NCBI GenBank assembly: GCA_021014325.1
Contig: CM037459.1
Span: forward strand, 16,146,501 to 16,210,500
Length of the DNA: 64,000 nt
Reading direction: 5' to 3'
From: Plazaster borealis
Lineage: Eukaryota; Echinodermata; Asteroidea; Forcipulatida; Labidiasteridae
Positions 54,272 through 64,000 of the stretch are shown one piece after another; positions within the stretch are counted from its first letter, which is position 1, and every line of letters begins with the position of its first letter. The notes beneath the pieces were generated by a model. The model was given only the letters and a program-made list of their open reading frames with translations. It made no database searches and was not told the DNA's origin. A program made the translations under genes and the position numbers.

Positions 54272-56794
54272 TTTGTAGTTGTTCATAACATGGCAAGAAG
54301 TTTGAACATCAATAAAACTGTTGCATCTAAAACGATAATTAATATTGACTCCAGTGAACAACTTTGTTAAGTCATCTTTTGTATACAATTGTACTATATT
54401 GTTTGAAGGCAAACTTGAGTATTACACGGTCCAAAGATAGACTGTTTTCATATTAAAAGTAAACAAAACACCTAGACTTAAAAAAATGTTTACTACCTGA
54501 AGTCATCAAAAAAGTGTTTAAACATGTAAATGAATGTGCAAGCTTTACTGAACATAATTTGAATTGATTCATGTTCTTTTATTACTTTTTAATAATCACT
54601 CTCAAATTTCCATCAAAAAAGGACAAAAAAGGTTTTTCTGCCTAAAAGCAAACATTAGAAAACTGATAACTTGACAGATGCAAAGTGGTCCCCTTTAATC
54701 TGTTTTTCATGATCATACTACCTGCTTGCTTAAAAAATGTAAAATTGTTTAATTTAAAAGATATTTATGTTCAAAATTTGGGAAACCTCTTTATTTCATC
54801 ACTTTCATTATGAACTTTTATATTTTTTTTATTTACATTTCTACCTTATTTCAATATCTCAATCAGCTTTCAAGAACATCCAGATACGCTATTGTGCAGT
54901 GTCCAAATTCATCAAATATATATATTTTTCAAAGTAAGATGTTTATTCGACTCTTAAAAACTAAATCACTTTAATACAGAAAAACCCTTTCCCTAAATAT
55001 TTCATTAAGTAGGAGGTCAATAGGAGGTCCCCGATTGCAGATCTTTACACACTTGCCTGTTTGAGTGAGTGTGAAAGAGAGTGAAAGTGTTTACCAAGCC
55101 ATTCGCTACCTGAATAGTCTACGATTGCCATGTCTCCTCTCTGCAAATCAGGTTGGGAAAACTGGCTCCATGAAATATCCCTTTGGGTTTTGTTTTACTA
55201 CACAACAACTTTTAATAGTTTGAGAAGTGTTGAGGCTACCCTAATTTATAGGACTTTGGACCAGGAAATTTTTTGGTTTTGGTGTGAGACAACTCCACGA
55301 CCGTAAACAGCTAGAGATCGTTTTCATGGAGCATTACTGGTATGAGGACGAGGGTTGAATACAATTGATACACTATGAATCTTGAAAGAACCCCACAATT
55401 TATTTCTCAGGACTTTGAATAAAGTATTTTGGTGGTGGGTTATAAGTAAAGTTATGTAAAATTTGAAGTGCCTGGGGCTAATTTCACAAGGAGCTAAGAT
55501 TGATCTTAAAGTGTATAACACTCTTAATTGCTAAGCAATGTGTGATGTCAGAACACCAATCACTACATCTATATTGGCGATATTGGCAACTCAACTTCAG
55601 ATGAATCTTAGTGCTCTGTGAAATCGAGCCCATACAAAAAATTCTATGAAGGTCAATGCTCTGTATGATAAAGCACTGCATATACTGAGTGCTTAAACAT
55701 TCTGACAAAACATTACCAACTTAAAACCACTTTTTTTTTCAAAAACTCAAAATACAAGAGGTCGGTTGATGTGACTGACAATTTATACTCATGACTTACT
55801 GCTGCCTAAAAGTTCCAATCTTGGGTTACAATACTAACTTGTGTTGATTCCCAAGGGACCTGGAGTTCAAAATAGTAATCTTTATGTTAAATTCAGTAGG
55901 ACATCGATCTCAAAAACATAGCCTCAGTGGTGTTTGTACTGAAATGGTCTCAATACAGTTTTAAAATGAGCCATTTTCTTGAATCTTTTACCAGAAAAGT
56001 TTTAAGTGCCATTCCTAAATCTTATGCTCAAGATTAATTGAATATTTATTTATTTACAGCCTAATGTTTTTATTTATATATTTATTTTATTTCTTTACTA
56101 CTTAGTTATTTAGTTTCTTACTTAGTTACTTACTTAGCTTTTTAATTAGCTACTTCTTAGCTGCTTAGGTTCTTATTTATACTTACACTCATGTAACTAC
56201 CTACTTAGTAACTTACTTACTTACTTCCTTACTTACTTACCTATGCACTCACTCATTTTTTCCTTACCTACTTGGATTGTACCAAGCAAGCCTTCATTTC
56301 TGTAATCGTAATATTTCATACATGTATGAACTCTCTGCATTATTGTAGCACAAAATGGAAAACTACAGGTTTGGATATACGACATGCATCTTCTTTTCCT
56401 TCATAGTAGTTTAATGACACATAATTTTGCCTTGTAGCCTGTGACAGAGGGCTTTGATTGTAGACTTCTTTCTCTCTTATTATTGTGCTAGAAATGTCAT
56501 GTCCACCTTGTTGTAAAGTGCAAAAAAATCCATTAACCATATTCGCTTCATATCCTTACTTGATGCATGTTTCCCTTTATCCTCAATTATTTTCAAGAAT
56601 AACTTCATTATTCAGTTTTTAGTATTCACTTTAAACACAAGGAGATGAAAAGGCAAAGTAAGTGATTTGAGAGGCAGAATTTGGTCTGGGATAGGTAAAA
56701 TACACTGTTCATTCTATTTAATTAGCAGGTTTGATAACTTTGCACACATGCTGGAAGATCAATCCATTGATTACTGCACTTCAGTGAATCCAAT
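54272..56794. other. Downstream region of PIK3C3 (3' UTR side), no other gene seen
   Basis: AT-rich sequence downstream of the PIK3C3 stop codon on the minus strand, so part is likely its 3' untranslated region. It contains a foldback MITE-like repeat at 55474-55631 (GGGGCTAATTTCACA / TGTGAAATCGAGCCC) and a degenerate (TTAC)n microsatellite at about 56090-56260. The transcript end could not be placed. Confidence 0.5.
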
Positions 56795-59700
56795 TTATCG
56801 TCTCCAGTACTGAAAGATAACAAAAACAGACTTTATGATACAAAAAAGTGGTAAATCCGAACTCTTGATAAGAGGGTGGCACAAACAGCATTAATTGGTT
56901 AATTAATGGCAAATCAATTGTATACATGACAATTGCATAGGCAAGAGTGTGCATACATGGGGAGCAGTTTGGAGGAAAATTTTGCATTCTGGTGCTTTGG
57001 ACCATTTTTATTCATTGTCTATGCCTCTAAATTCTTTGACATCATTGAGCTTCATCTGCCTGATGTTCGTTGTTATGCCGATGACACTCAGCTGTATCTA
57101 TATTTTAGGCCTGACAATATATCTTGTCAAGCTGCTGTAATGGGATACTGCATCAGGGACATCAGGCAATAAATGTAGCACGACAGGCTTCTGAGGGACA
57201 TCAGGCAATAAATGTAGCACAAAAGGCTTCTGAGGGACATCAGGCAATAAATGTAGCACGAAAGGCTTCTGAGGGACATCAGGCAATAAATGTAGCACGA
57301 AAGGCTTCTGAGGGACATCAGGCAATAAATGTAGCACAAAAGGCTTCTGAGGGACATCAGGCAATAAATGCAGCACGACAGGCTTCTGGGGGACATCAGG
57401 CAATAAATGTAGCACGAAAGGCTTCTGAGGGACATCAGGCAATAAATGTAGCACAAAAGGCTTCTGAGGGACATCAGGCAATAAATGTAGCACGAAAGGC
57501 TTCTGATTAATGATGCTAAGAGTGAATTTTTGATCATCGAATCCAAGCAGCAGTTGAAGAAAATTAGGTTTTTCCTACAACATGTGTTCATAATTTGGGG
57601 TCATGGTTTGATTCTTAACTTACTATGAACACCCACATCAACAAGGCTTGCTCTGCAGCTTTTTTCCATCTTCACAACATCAAACGCATTAGTCGCTTCC
57701 TAACACAAGACTCTCTTTTCAAATTAATTTTTAATTATTCAGCATTTGTGACCAGTCATCTTTATTATTGTAACAGCCTTTTGTATGGTCTGCCAAATAA
57801 AGTCACAAATAGCTAAACTATGAAGGGTTCAAAATGCTGCAGCCAGAATTGTTACTAACACACACCGGTTTGAGCATATTACACCTATACTTTGTTAATT
57901 ACATTGGCTGCCTGTTTCGTACAGGAATAATTTTAAAATCCTTTTGTTGACCTTCAAAGCTCTTCATGGCCTTTCTCCAAAGTACTTACAGGATCTTGTT
58001 ACCATCTGTCAGTAGGGATAGGCCTACTAAGTTACTTTTAGTTCTCTGCTGGCGGGACAGACGTATCCCCATATTGTGGATTGGGCAGTGGCCTGGTGAC
58101 CAGTCTTTTTTCTTTATCTTTTCTATCCATTATGTGCATTTTAACAAGTGTTATGCGCTTTTGATCATTTGTACGTAAGGGGCGCAATATAAATTTGTAT
58201 TATTATTATTATTATTCTGTGTCCATTTTTGTTTCAGCTTGCAAAAGTGTACAATCTTTAGGGCCACTTTATTACTTTTTCAAATGAGTGACATAATTTT
58301 CTAGCAACCCGAGTTTGGATGGACTGAAATACAAAATTCATGGCAGAGTACACACATGTACACCATAAACTTGTTATTTGTTTTTGATTTACTTGTTATT
58401 TGTTTTTTATTTCAGGAGATGCCTCCCTTCCTTGTGTAGAAAGCCATACAAATGGGTTTTAAAAATATGTATCGCTGGAACACAGATCACTCCAAAGTAA
58501 TGTTTGGTTCTCTTTTTGGTGGCCAGCAGCACTACTGCATTTTGAAGACCAGCAGTACTACAGCATATCACGGGTTGCAGGATTTCTCCGATATCTAGAT
58601 CACATTGTCTGCTGCCAACAATTGGATGCTCTTCCACCATGCACTTCAATGCAAATGTGGACCCATTGATAACTTGTGTGGTCTCTCTCATGATATCACA
58701 TTTAGAGATAAGAAGCTGATCATCTCATTGTGTAATTATGCCCACTGCTTCTAATATCACTACAGCAGAGTATCTGTCAATATTTCCACAGTCTCCTAAT
58801 GCTAAACCAGACTCATTCAGTGCATGGAAATTGTAAACATGGCCATTATGGACTATATCACTTGGCTTAAAGAACACAAAGCCCATGACCACAGAGGGGA
58901 ATATGACCAATCTGCCATTATCAAACACTCTGCTGATCTAGACCATGTGAAGCTATTAAGATCCATAAGCTCAACACTGTTCCTCAAGACATCAGCAGCA
59001 TACGTCCCACTGGGGATGAAGAGGATTAAGTATTAAAGTAAGTAATTTGGCACACAAGCCTACCACCCTACTCAACTGACATCCCAGAGTCTACGGATAC
59101 GCCCCACGCAGGGCACTCATGCACAATGGACAGCCAACTCAATGCCTCTGATCCTACCAACCACAGTTCTCCTTTCTGAAAAATCAATTGAAGCAGTGCT
59201 GACTCTAAATCCCTATAAAGAGACCAGCATCTCAAACACTCTTCAGTCTCCTGACGATGACTAGAGAAGACTCGTCAAAATTTTTTGACCAATTAATAAC
59301 TCACTCTGTGGCAGATGAGGTTAATCATGAGAAGTCCCTTCGATCCACTAAGCAAAAGTCATTGTCCCGGCCTTTTTCTTATACCCCAGGTAGTACTAAA
59401 TAAACAGGACAATTTTTTTCAGACCTATTAGTCTCCTAAATTCTGAAATCTACCACATGGCAGTAGAAAAAATACCACTAGACAATTTCACTTAAAGAAC
59501 AATCTACACAGCAAGTAGATATATGGTGTTACAGCAAACTGAATAAGATACCTCACCATGCAATGCCTCAAAACCCATTTGCTCTACGATAAAAAGCCAA
59601 CTTAGCTGCTTCAACATATGAGATAATTTGCTTGGTAATTGTCTGATCGAACAGTAGTCAAGTCTATTCTTTGACAGTTGTTCCTCAAAAAATTGCTCTT

Positions 59701-61652
59701 GAACATCTGACAAGTTCTCACATCCACTGTTGATATATCCTTTGGTTCGAATAACTGGCAGAGCCAGCTACAAAATCATTGATGTTGAGCACAACCACAT
59801 GCACCCACCATTCCATCAGCAGATTCTCCATTAGTAGACATGTCCAAGTACAACTGGAACCGCAACATTCACACCCCAGCTCACCAGTCTCCAACAATGC
59901 TCCCAATCTCACACCCCTGCCCCCAACACTGTTGACACATCAAGCATGTGCTGGCATCATGCCAATTTTGGAGACCAAGCTTGCAAATAGGCTTGTGTAG
60001 GATTGGGGGTGGGGGTCTAGTGTTGGTGCTCGTGGTAAATTCTACCTTTGCTCCGAGTCTTATCCAGAAGACTTTTGACGTAGACTGACAAACTGTTTCG
60101 AAGGTTTTTATCAGCGGACGGATTATGAAAGGGGTTGTCACACCACTGCCCATTGACAGAGGGCATTATTCACAACTACATGTTTGGCTGTTTAAAAAGG
60201 GTTCACATTAAGTGTCAACTCTGTATTGAGCTTTATGATGGTGCGGCCATCTTGCTTTTTTTCTATTCGAGCCAATGTAACCAAACTGAGGCTGAAAGCA
60301 GTCTGCTCCCTTTCATGATTTAAGAAGAAGATTCCTGTGTCACTGCTGTATGCATGCTGAGTACCTGACAAAGATGACTACAGCATGATAAAGGTCTATA
60401 CTTAGTTCATACAGCTCACATGCCAACAAAGTATTAACCTCGACAGAAGTCAGAAACTACAGTCTCAACTATATGATGTAATACAAAGAGAGATTAATGT
60501 ATGTTTGAAGAAGTTCAAATTACCTGTGCAAATTTGTGCATTTGCTCTACAACTGCTGCAAATACAGCCCCCACACTGACATCTATTAAGTTTTGCATAT
60601 ACTGTACAGCTTCTTCATCGGTCAAATCAAGTCGAAACTTATCTTGGAGCTACAAGAGTTCAGAAAAAAAGATTGGTGTAAATTTAAGAAAACTTTGTTA
60701 GGATGTCAAGAGTCAGTGAAATAAACACGCAAGATGTAAGCATGTTAAAGCACTTACGCACAAATTGAACGTAAGTCATTTACTCACTGAACACGGCAGG
60801 GAAAAGTCATCGGACTGATGCAGAATCTAGAAATCATAATGTAACTTTTGTTGTGATTATTTTTTTGTGTTACAAGTTTGATTTATTTTGTAGAGGATAA
60901 AATGATCTTTTGAATGATTTACATATATAATTATTTGCTTTTACCAAATTGAAGCTTTGAGATTGAAAACATGACGACATATCAACTAAATTAGAAAACT
61001 TGAATGTACATGCTAATGGATTAGTTAGCGTTAGTGACACAACTTTTTCAACTATACTGTTGTATCAAACCAGAACAAAATGTAAACAAAGTGATCGAAA
61101 TATATCAAAATATACCTTTGGAAATGACCAATAATGTATATGTTACTTACATTTAACAATCAAATTCCGTACAACGAGATTCCTTTCAACAATGTGTAAA
61201 ACCCAGCGAAAACATCGTCATTGTTGTATTATACATGATAGTGCGTAAGCGCTGTACATACAATACGGTCTGAACTACACGGAGAAACCAATACACTATG
61301 CATTAGATTTCCAACCTTTGAACCTTTGAAAGTTGGTTACTCAATTTTTATCAATGGTGACCACGTGATATTTTTGGACCGCCGAAATCTTTAGATCACG
61401 CTCTTTTGACGGCTGTTTGGTGCGACCGGCTAGCATGTGTAAAACCCAAGATACAAAGTGTTTTCTAATCTCGGGCGGTTTCGGGCGGTCCAGTGAGGAA
61501 ATGGCTGGGTGGTTTCGGGCGGTACAGTGACTTAAGGGTTAACTTATCAAAAGTTACAAACCTTCTTGACTGTTTTGTCAGGCTCCAAAGCGATATCTGG
61601 AACATTGGCATCAACCATCAATGAAAACAGATTCAGTATGAGGTTAGAGTGT
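56795..61652 (-). CDS. PIK3C3: PIK3C3 / VPS34 class III phosphatidylinositol 3-kinase, C-terminal exons
   Basis: Three exons of the catalytic C-terminus. Exon A 61562-61652 encodes [20 protein letters not shown] then EPDKTVKK. Exon B 60524-60649 (42 codons) encodes [20 protein letters not shown] through [14 protein letters not shown]. Exon C 56795-56809 encodes only YWRR and the stop. All borders are GT/AG (donors GTTTGT and GTAATT, acceptors TGCAG, TTGTAG, TTTCAG) and phases agree. In animals this kinase makes PI3P on endosomes and autophagosomes in complex with VPS15, Beclin 1 and ATG14 or UVRAG; the last helix ending YWR(R/K) is needed for membrane-bound activity. The exons encoding the activation loop and earlier parts should lie right of 64000. 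The last intron (3.7 kb) is filled with LINE and repeat sequence. No damage is seen in the exons, so the gene is probably active. Confidence 0.92.
56960..58215 (+). pseudogene. CR1/L2-like LINE, 3' half of RT and tail, in the last PIK3C3 intron
   Basis: Opposite strand to PIK3C3. RT signature [17 protein letters not shown] (YADD), then, after the minisatellite, an [15 protein letters not shown] segment, [32 protein letters not shown] and [13 protein letters not shown] remains, ending in GGCGCAATATAAATTTGTATT and a (TTA)n tail. These are typical of CR1/L2 elements. Stops and frameshifts throughout. Confidence 0.8.
57156..57506 (+). repeat. 39-bp minisatellite, exactly nine units, inside the LINE
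   Basis: Unit GGGACATCAGGCAATAAATG plus TAGCACGAAAGGCTTCTGA. 9 x 39 = 351 bp with no indel. Units differ at two or three fixed sites (ARQ, ARK, AQK in translation). Because 39 is a multiple of three, the array stays open in several frames on both strands, which produces spurious 128-154-aa ORFs. It grew from LINE codons between the YADD and NDAK motifs. Confidence 0.9.
58407..58960 (-). other. Unidentified decayed coding-like stretch in the last PIK3C3 intron
   Basis: One minus-strand frame runs from about 58928 to 58407 with a single TGA (near 58724). It has protein-like content ([19 protein letters not shown], then [20 protein letters not shown]). I do not recognise the family; a transposon gene remnant is most likely. 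The following 58960-60520 shows only short unrelated frames. Confidence 0.25.
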
Positions 61653-61997
61653 CTGCACATGGGCAAATAAAATAAAATAACAATTCAATTTAATACAAAT
61701 TTCTCTGTTAGCATTCCACAAAAATAGGGTAACTCCAATTAGTCTTAGAACCACTATACTGAATATTTCCCTTAAGGTGTTGTACTTGTAACTTATCAGG
61801 TTCTTTCCTGGGTTTGTCAATTGGGTCTAACCATGTTTTTCAAGTAGCTAATGACAACACTCTGGTAGATTAATCCAGTCAGTTAATGAAGCTGGGTAGT
61901 GGAGGCAGACCTGGATTGGATTGGTGTTGTCACATTCATTTACAAAAATAATGAAGTGCAGCAATGTTCAAACATTTCGTTAAAATAATTAATCATA

Positions 61998-62564
61998 AGG
62001 CCTTTTCACACTATCGACCTTCGATCCATGTCGAACCTTATCCGGATAGGGTCCGTGTTGGTTCGGTAAAATTTCAACACGAATACAAACAGCTTCGCTT
62101 TCACACTAGCTCTGCGCGAAATCAGCTTTTTGGTTACACGTGTAACTTTCAATCCGGATATTGTGCGACCGTTTCACACTGCATGGTCTTACACGAATCG
62201 AAGCAGGACGCGTCGCGGCGCGAGTGGTTGCGTGGTGGCGCGTAGTAATGCATACTGACGCGGCGCCTTTTGTACGCGGTTTTTCTTTACGCGCTGGACA
62301 ACTGCAGTGTGCGAATGGCATCACCCACGCTCAACACGGATCGAAAATTAACCTGGAGGTGTTCACACTACGGCTTTCGATCCGTGTTCGACACAGATAG
62401 AGATTTATCAACCCACCTCCCGGGCAGGGTTGGTTTCGACACGGATAAAGCGCCATATCCGGATCGACACCGTGTTGAAAAGTTGTAGTGTGAAAAGGTC
62501 AGCGCACATTATCCGGATCGTATCCGTGTCCAACACGGAGATTTTTTGTAGTGTGAAAAGGCCT
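61998..62564. mobile_element. MITE (567 bp) in a PIK3C3 intron
   Basis: Ends AGGCCTTTTCACACTA and TAGTGTGAAAAGGCCT, flanked by ATA on each side. Subterminal ACACGGAT/ATCCGTGT and ATCCGGAT motifs occur repeatedly near both ends. The terminal sequence resembles PIF/Harbinger or ISL2EU MITEs; the ATA duplication does not settle it. Confidence 0.7.
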
Positions 62565-64000
62565 ATAGTCACTGAAGTTAAGAAACATTTAATTGTGTCC
62601 CTAATTCTGGAAGACTTACATGGTCAAAAATATACAGTGAACCTTTTTGTGTGGAAATTAAATAACAGGTGAACATTGACCTTTGATATTTCCACTGTCC
62701 CATGGGACTCACAATGAGAAGATGTATAAAGTATAGTTGTTCATTTAGCCCTTCTGGAGTTCACTCATGTGACTTCACCTGGATGACATCAGGGAAGCTT
62801 TTTGAATGAAACCCAATAAAATACACTTCTACAATCATGACTGGTAAAAATAATGTTGTTTTCTCTTTAGGATGTCCTAAACAAGGAAAAGATGTTAACT
62901 TGCTTTTTACATGACGGCTAATGAAATTATTGTGATAACATACAAACTTTCATTAAGTACTAGTCATCTACAGAGCAATACTCAGTTGGTCAATCTTCTT
63001 CTTTCGCATGATCTCTGGACCAAGGTGAACATTGTATTTAATGTATTTAAATAGGTAATTTGGTAACTTGAAGCCATTTGACAGTGTGCTGGTCGAGGTC
63101 TATGAGTCCCTGCTCGCCTTTTCGGTGATCAGAAGTAAGGGTAGTCACAAATGATGTGGCTGATGGTTTGTGGGCTGACACAATGACACAGATTTGAGCT
63201 GGTAGCTCTGATGCTGTGGAGGAATGAGGCGTTACGGCCCCAGCCATGCAGTTCTGAGACGATTGAGTTGGACCCGGGCCCCAGGAGGAAGATCCCAGCC
63301 TGTAGGTCTCAAGGGTGCAGTTGGAATGAATTCATGGAGTCGTGTTGAGGATGTTGACCAGGCTTACTTCCATCAATTCAAGGTCCATGATGGGGAAAGC
63401 TTGAGGGTTAGTGGTGATGATGTGGAGTGCTTCTGAGGCAAAGTGCTTGCGGTTCAGCCTGCTGCTGATTTGTGGATCAAAGATGAGCTGTCTGGATTAA
63501 GGCCTTTCTGAGGAAGTTTTGCAGACATGAAATCACAACGAATGTTTGGTGGAGCAACAGAGAGGATGGGAAGGTTGTCTGTTGGCGTGGGTTTTATGGA
63601 TCCAGATACTAGATGCATGGCATCGTTTAAGACTGAGTCAACTGACTTTGTGTGAGTGCTGTGGCTCCATGCTGGGCTGCATACAAAAGATTCATACACA
63701 CACCCAACACATTACGGTATATATCATGTATAAAATGTGTTTGAGGTGTGTATGTACAGGTAGTGTCACCTTACTTAGAAAACTTTTACCAAGCCAGAAA
63801 ATAATTGCTTCTACGTATAGTACTTTTTTCCCTGTAATTTTTTTTTTTTTAAAGATAAATTATAAATTTATAAGATACGTATAATACTTTTTTCCCTTAA
63901 AAAAAAAAAAAAGAGAAAAAAAGATAAATTATAAATTAGTATAAGATTTGCACTTTTGTTGCTTTAGCTCATTCAACTCGAATCATGAGTTTTTGGTTAT
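62565..64000. other. Probable PIK3C3 intron sequence, no exon recognised
   Basis: Searched on the minus strand for the exon that should precede 61652 (encoding the FRKQCY...LHLRR-like segment) without success. Ends in A/T homopolymers and a duplicated GATAAATTATAAATT string (63854-63950). Confidence 0.45.

Noticed and set aside
57098..57591. Repeat proteins of 128-154 aa on both strands
   Set aside because: They are by-products of the 39-bp minisatellite, whose length is divisible by three.
1..64000. CRISPR array, operons, Shine-Dalgarno sites
   Set aside because: Spliced genes and eukaryotic transposons show this is nuclear eukaryotic DNA; tandem repeats here have no spacer structure.

Overview
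This is a eukaryotic nuclear window dominated by nested transposable elements, with only a few traces of host genes. Introns with GT/AG borders, THAP and C2H2 zinc fingers, CR1/L2-type LINE pieces, and short TTAA-flanked repeats all point to a marine invertebrate. I favour an echinoderm, probably a sea star, because the repeat starting TTAAAGGCACTGGACAC and the frequent AGGCCTA strings match what I remember of those genomes. That assignment is from memory and is not proven here.

Layout. 0-6.8 kb: a broken piggyBac-type transposase, a tandem duplication, one isolated coiled-coil exon on the minus strand (1972-2253), and a deleted LTR-element remnant (5.2-5.8 kb). 7.8-10.3 kb: nested inverted repeats. 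11.3-16.4 kb: a nine-exon P-element/THAP9-like transposase gene on the plus strand. It is split by a hAT element with an 8-bp target duplication, carries one frameshift, and is cut off by the next element.

16.4-45.3 kb: a Ty3/gypsy-class LTR retrotransposon in tandem arrangement (LTR, tRNA-Leu type primer site, gag, protease, RT, RNase H, integrase, then an extra C2H2 zinc-finger ORF behind a strong splice acceptor, polypurine tract, LTR). Two large insertions break it. (a) Inside its 5' LTR sits a 4.8 kb element with ~950-bp hairpin-rich terminal inverted repeats, 5'-AG...CT-3' ends and a 6-bp target duplication. It carries a 323-aa zinc-finger/acidic ORF, and its left side has been extended into a 1.95-kb inverted copy of neighbouring LTR and gag. 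(b) Inside the RT/RNase H region sits a 12.4 kb ISL2EU-type DNA transposon with AT target duplications, ~65-80 bp terminal inverted repeats, a YqaJ-nuclease gene on the plus strand and a THAP plus DDE_4 transposase on the minus strand. The 3' LTR itself carries a TTAA-flanked element.

46-56 kb: satellite arrays, small MITEs, perfect palindromes and a decayed CR1/L2-like LINE. 56.8-61.7 kb: the C-terminal exons of a host class III PI3-kinase (PIK3C3/VPS34) on the minus strand. Its final coding exon has only 15 coding bases, and the last intron (3.7 kb) holds a LINE fragment and a 39-bp minisatellite. The rest of that gene should lie beyond the right end of the window.

Functionally, the mobile genes form three potential transposition systems (THAP/P-like, THAP/DDE_4 plus YqaJ exonuclease, Ty3/gypsy). 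All are visibly damaged. Many of the breaks are single-base indels, several in homopolymers, so some may be assembly errors. PIK3C3 is the only confidently identified host gene.
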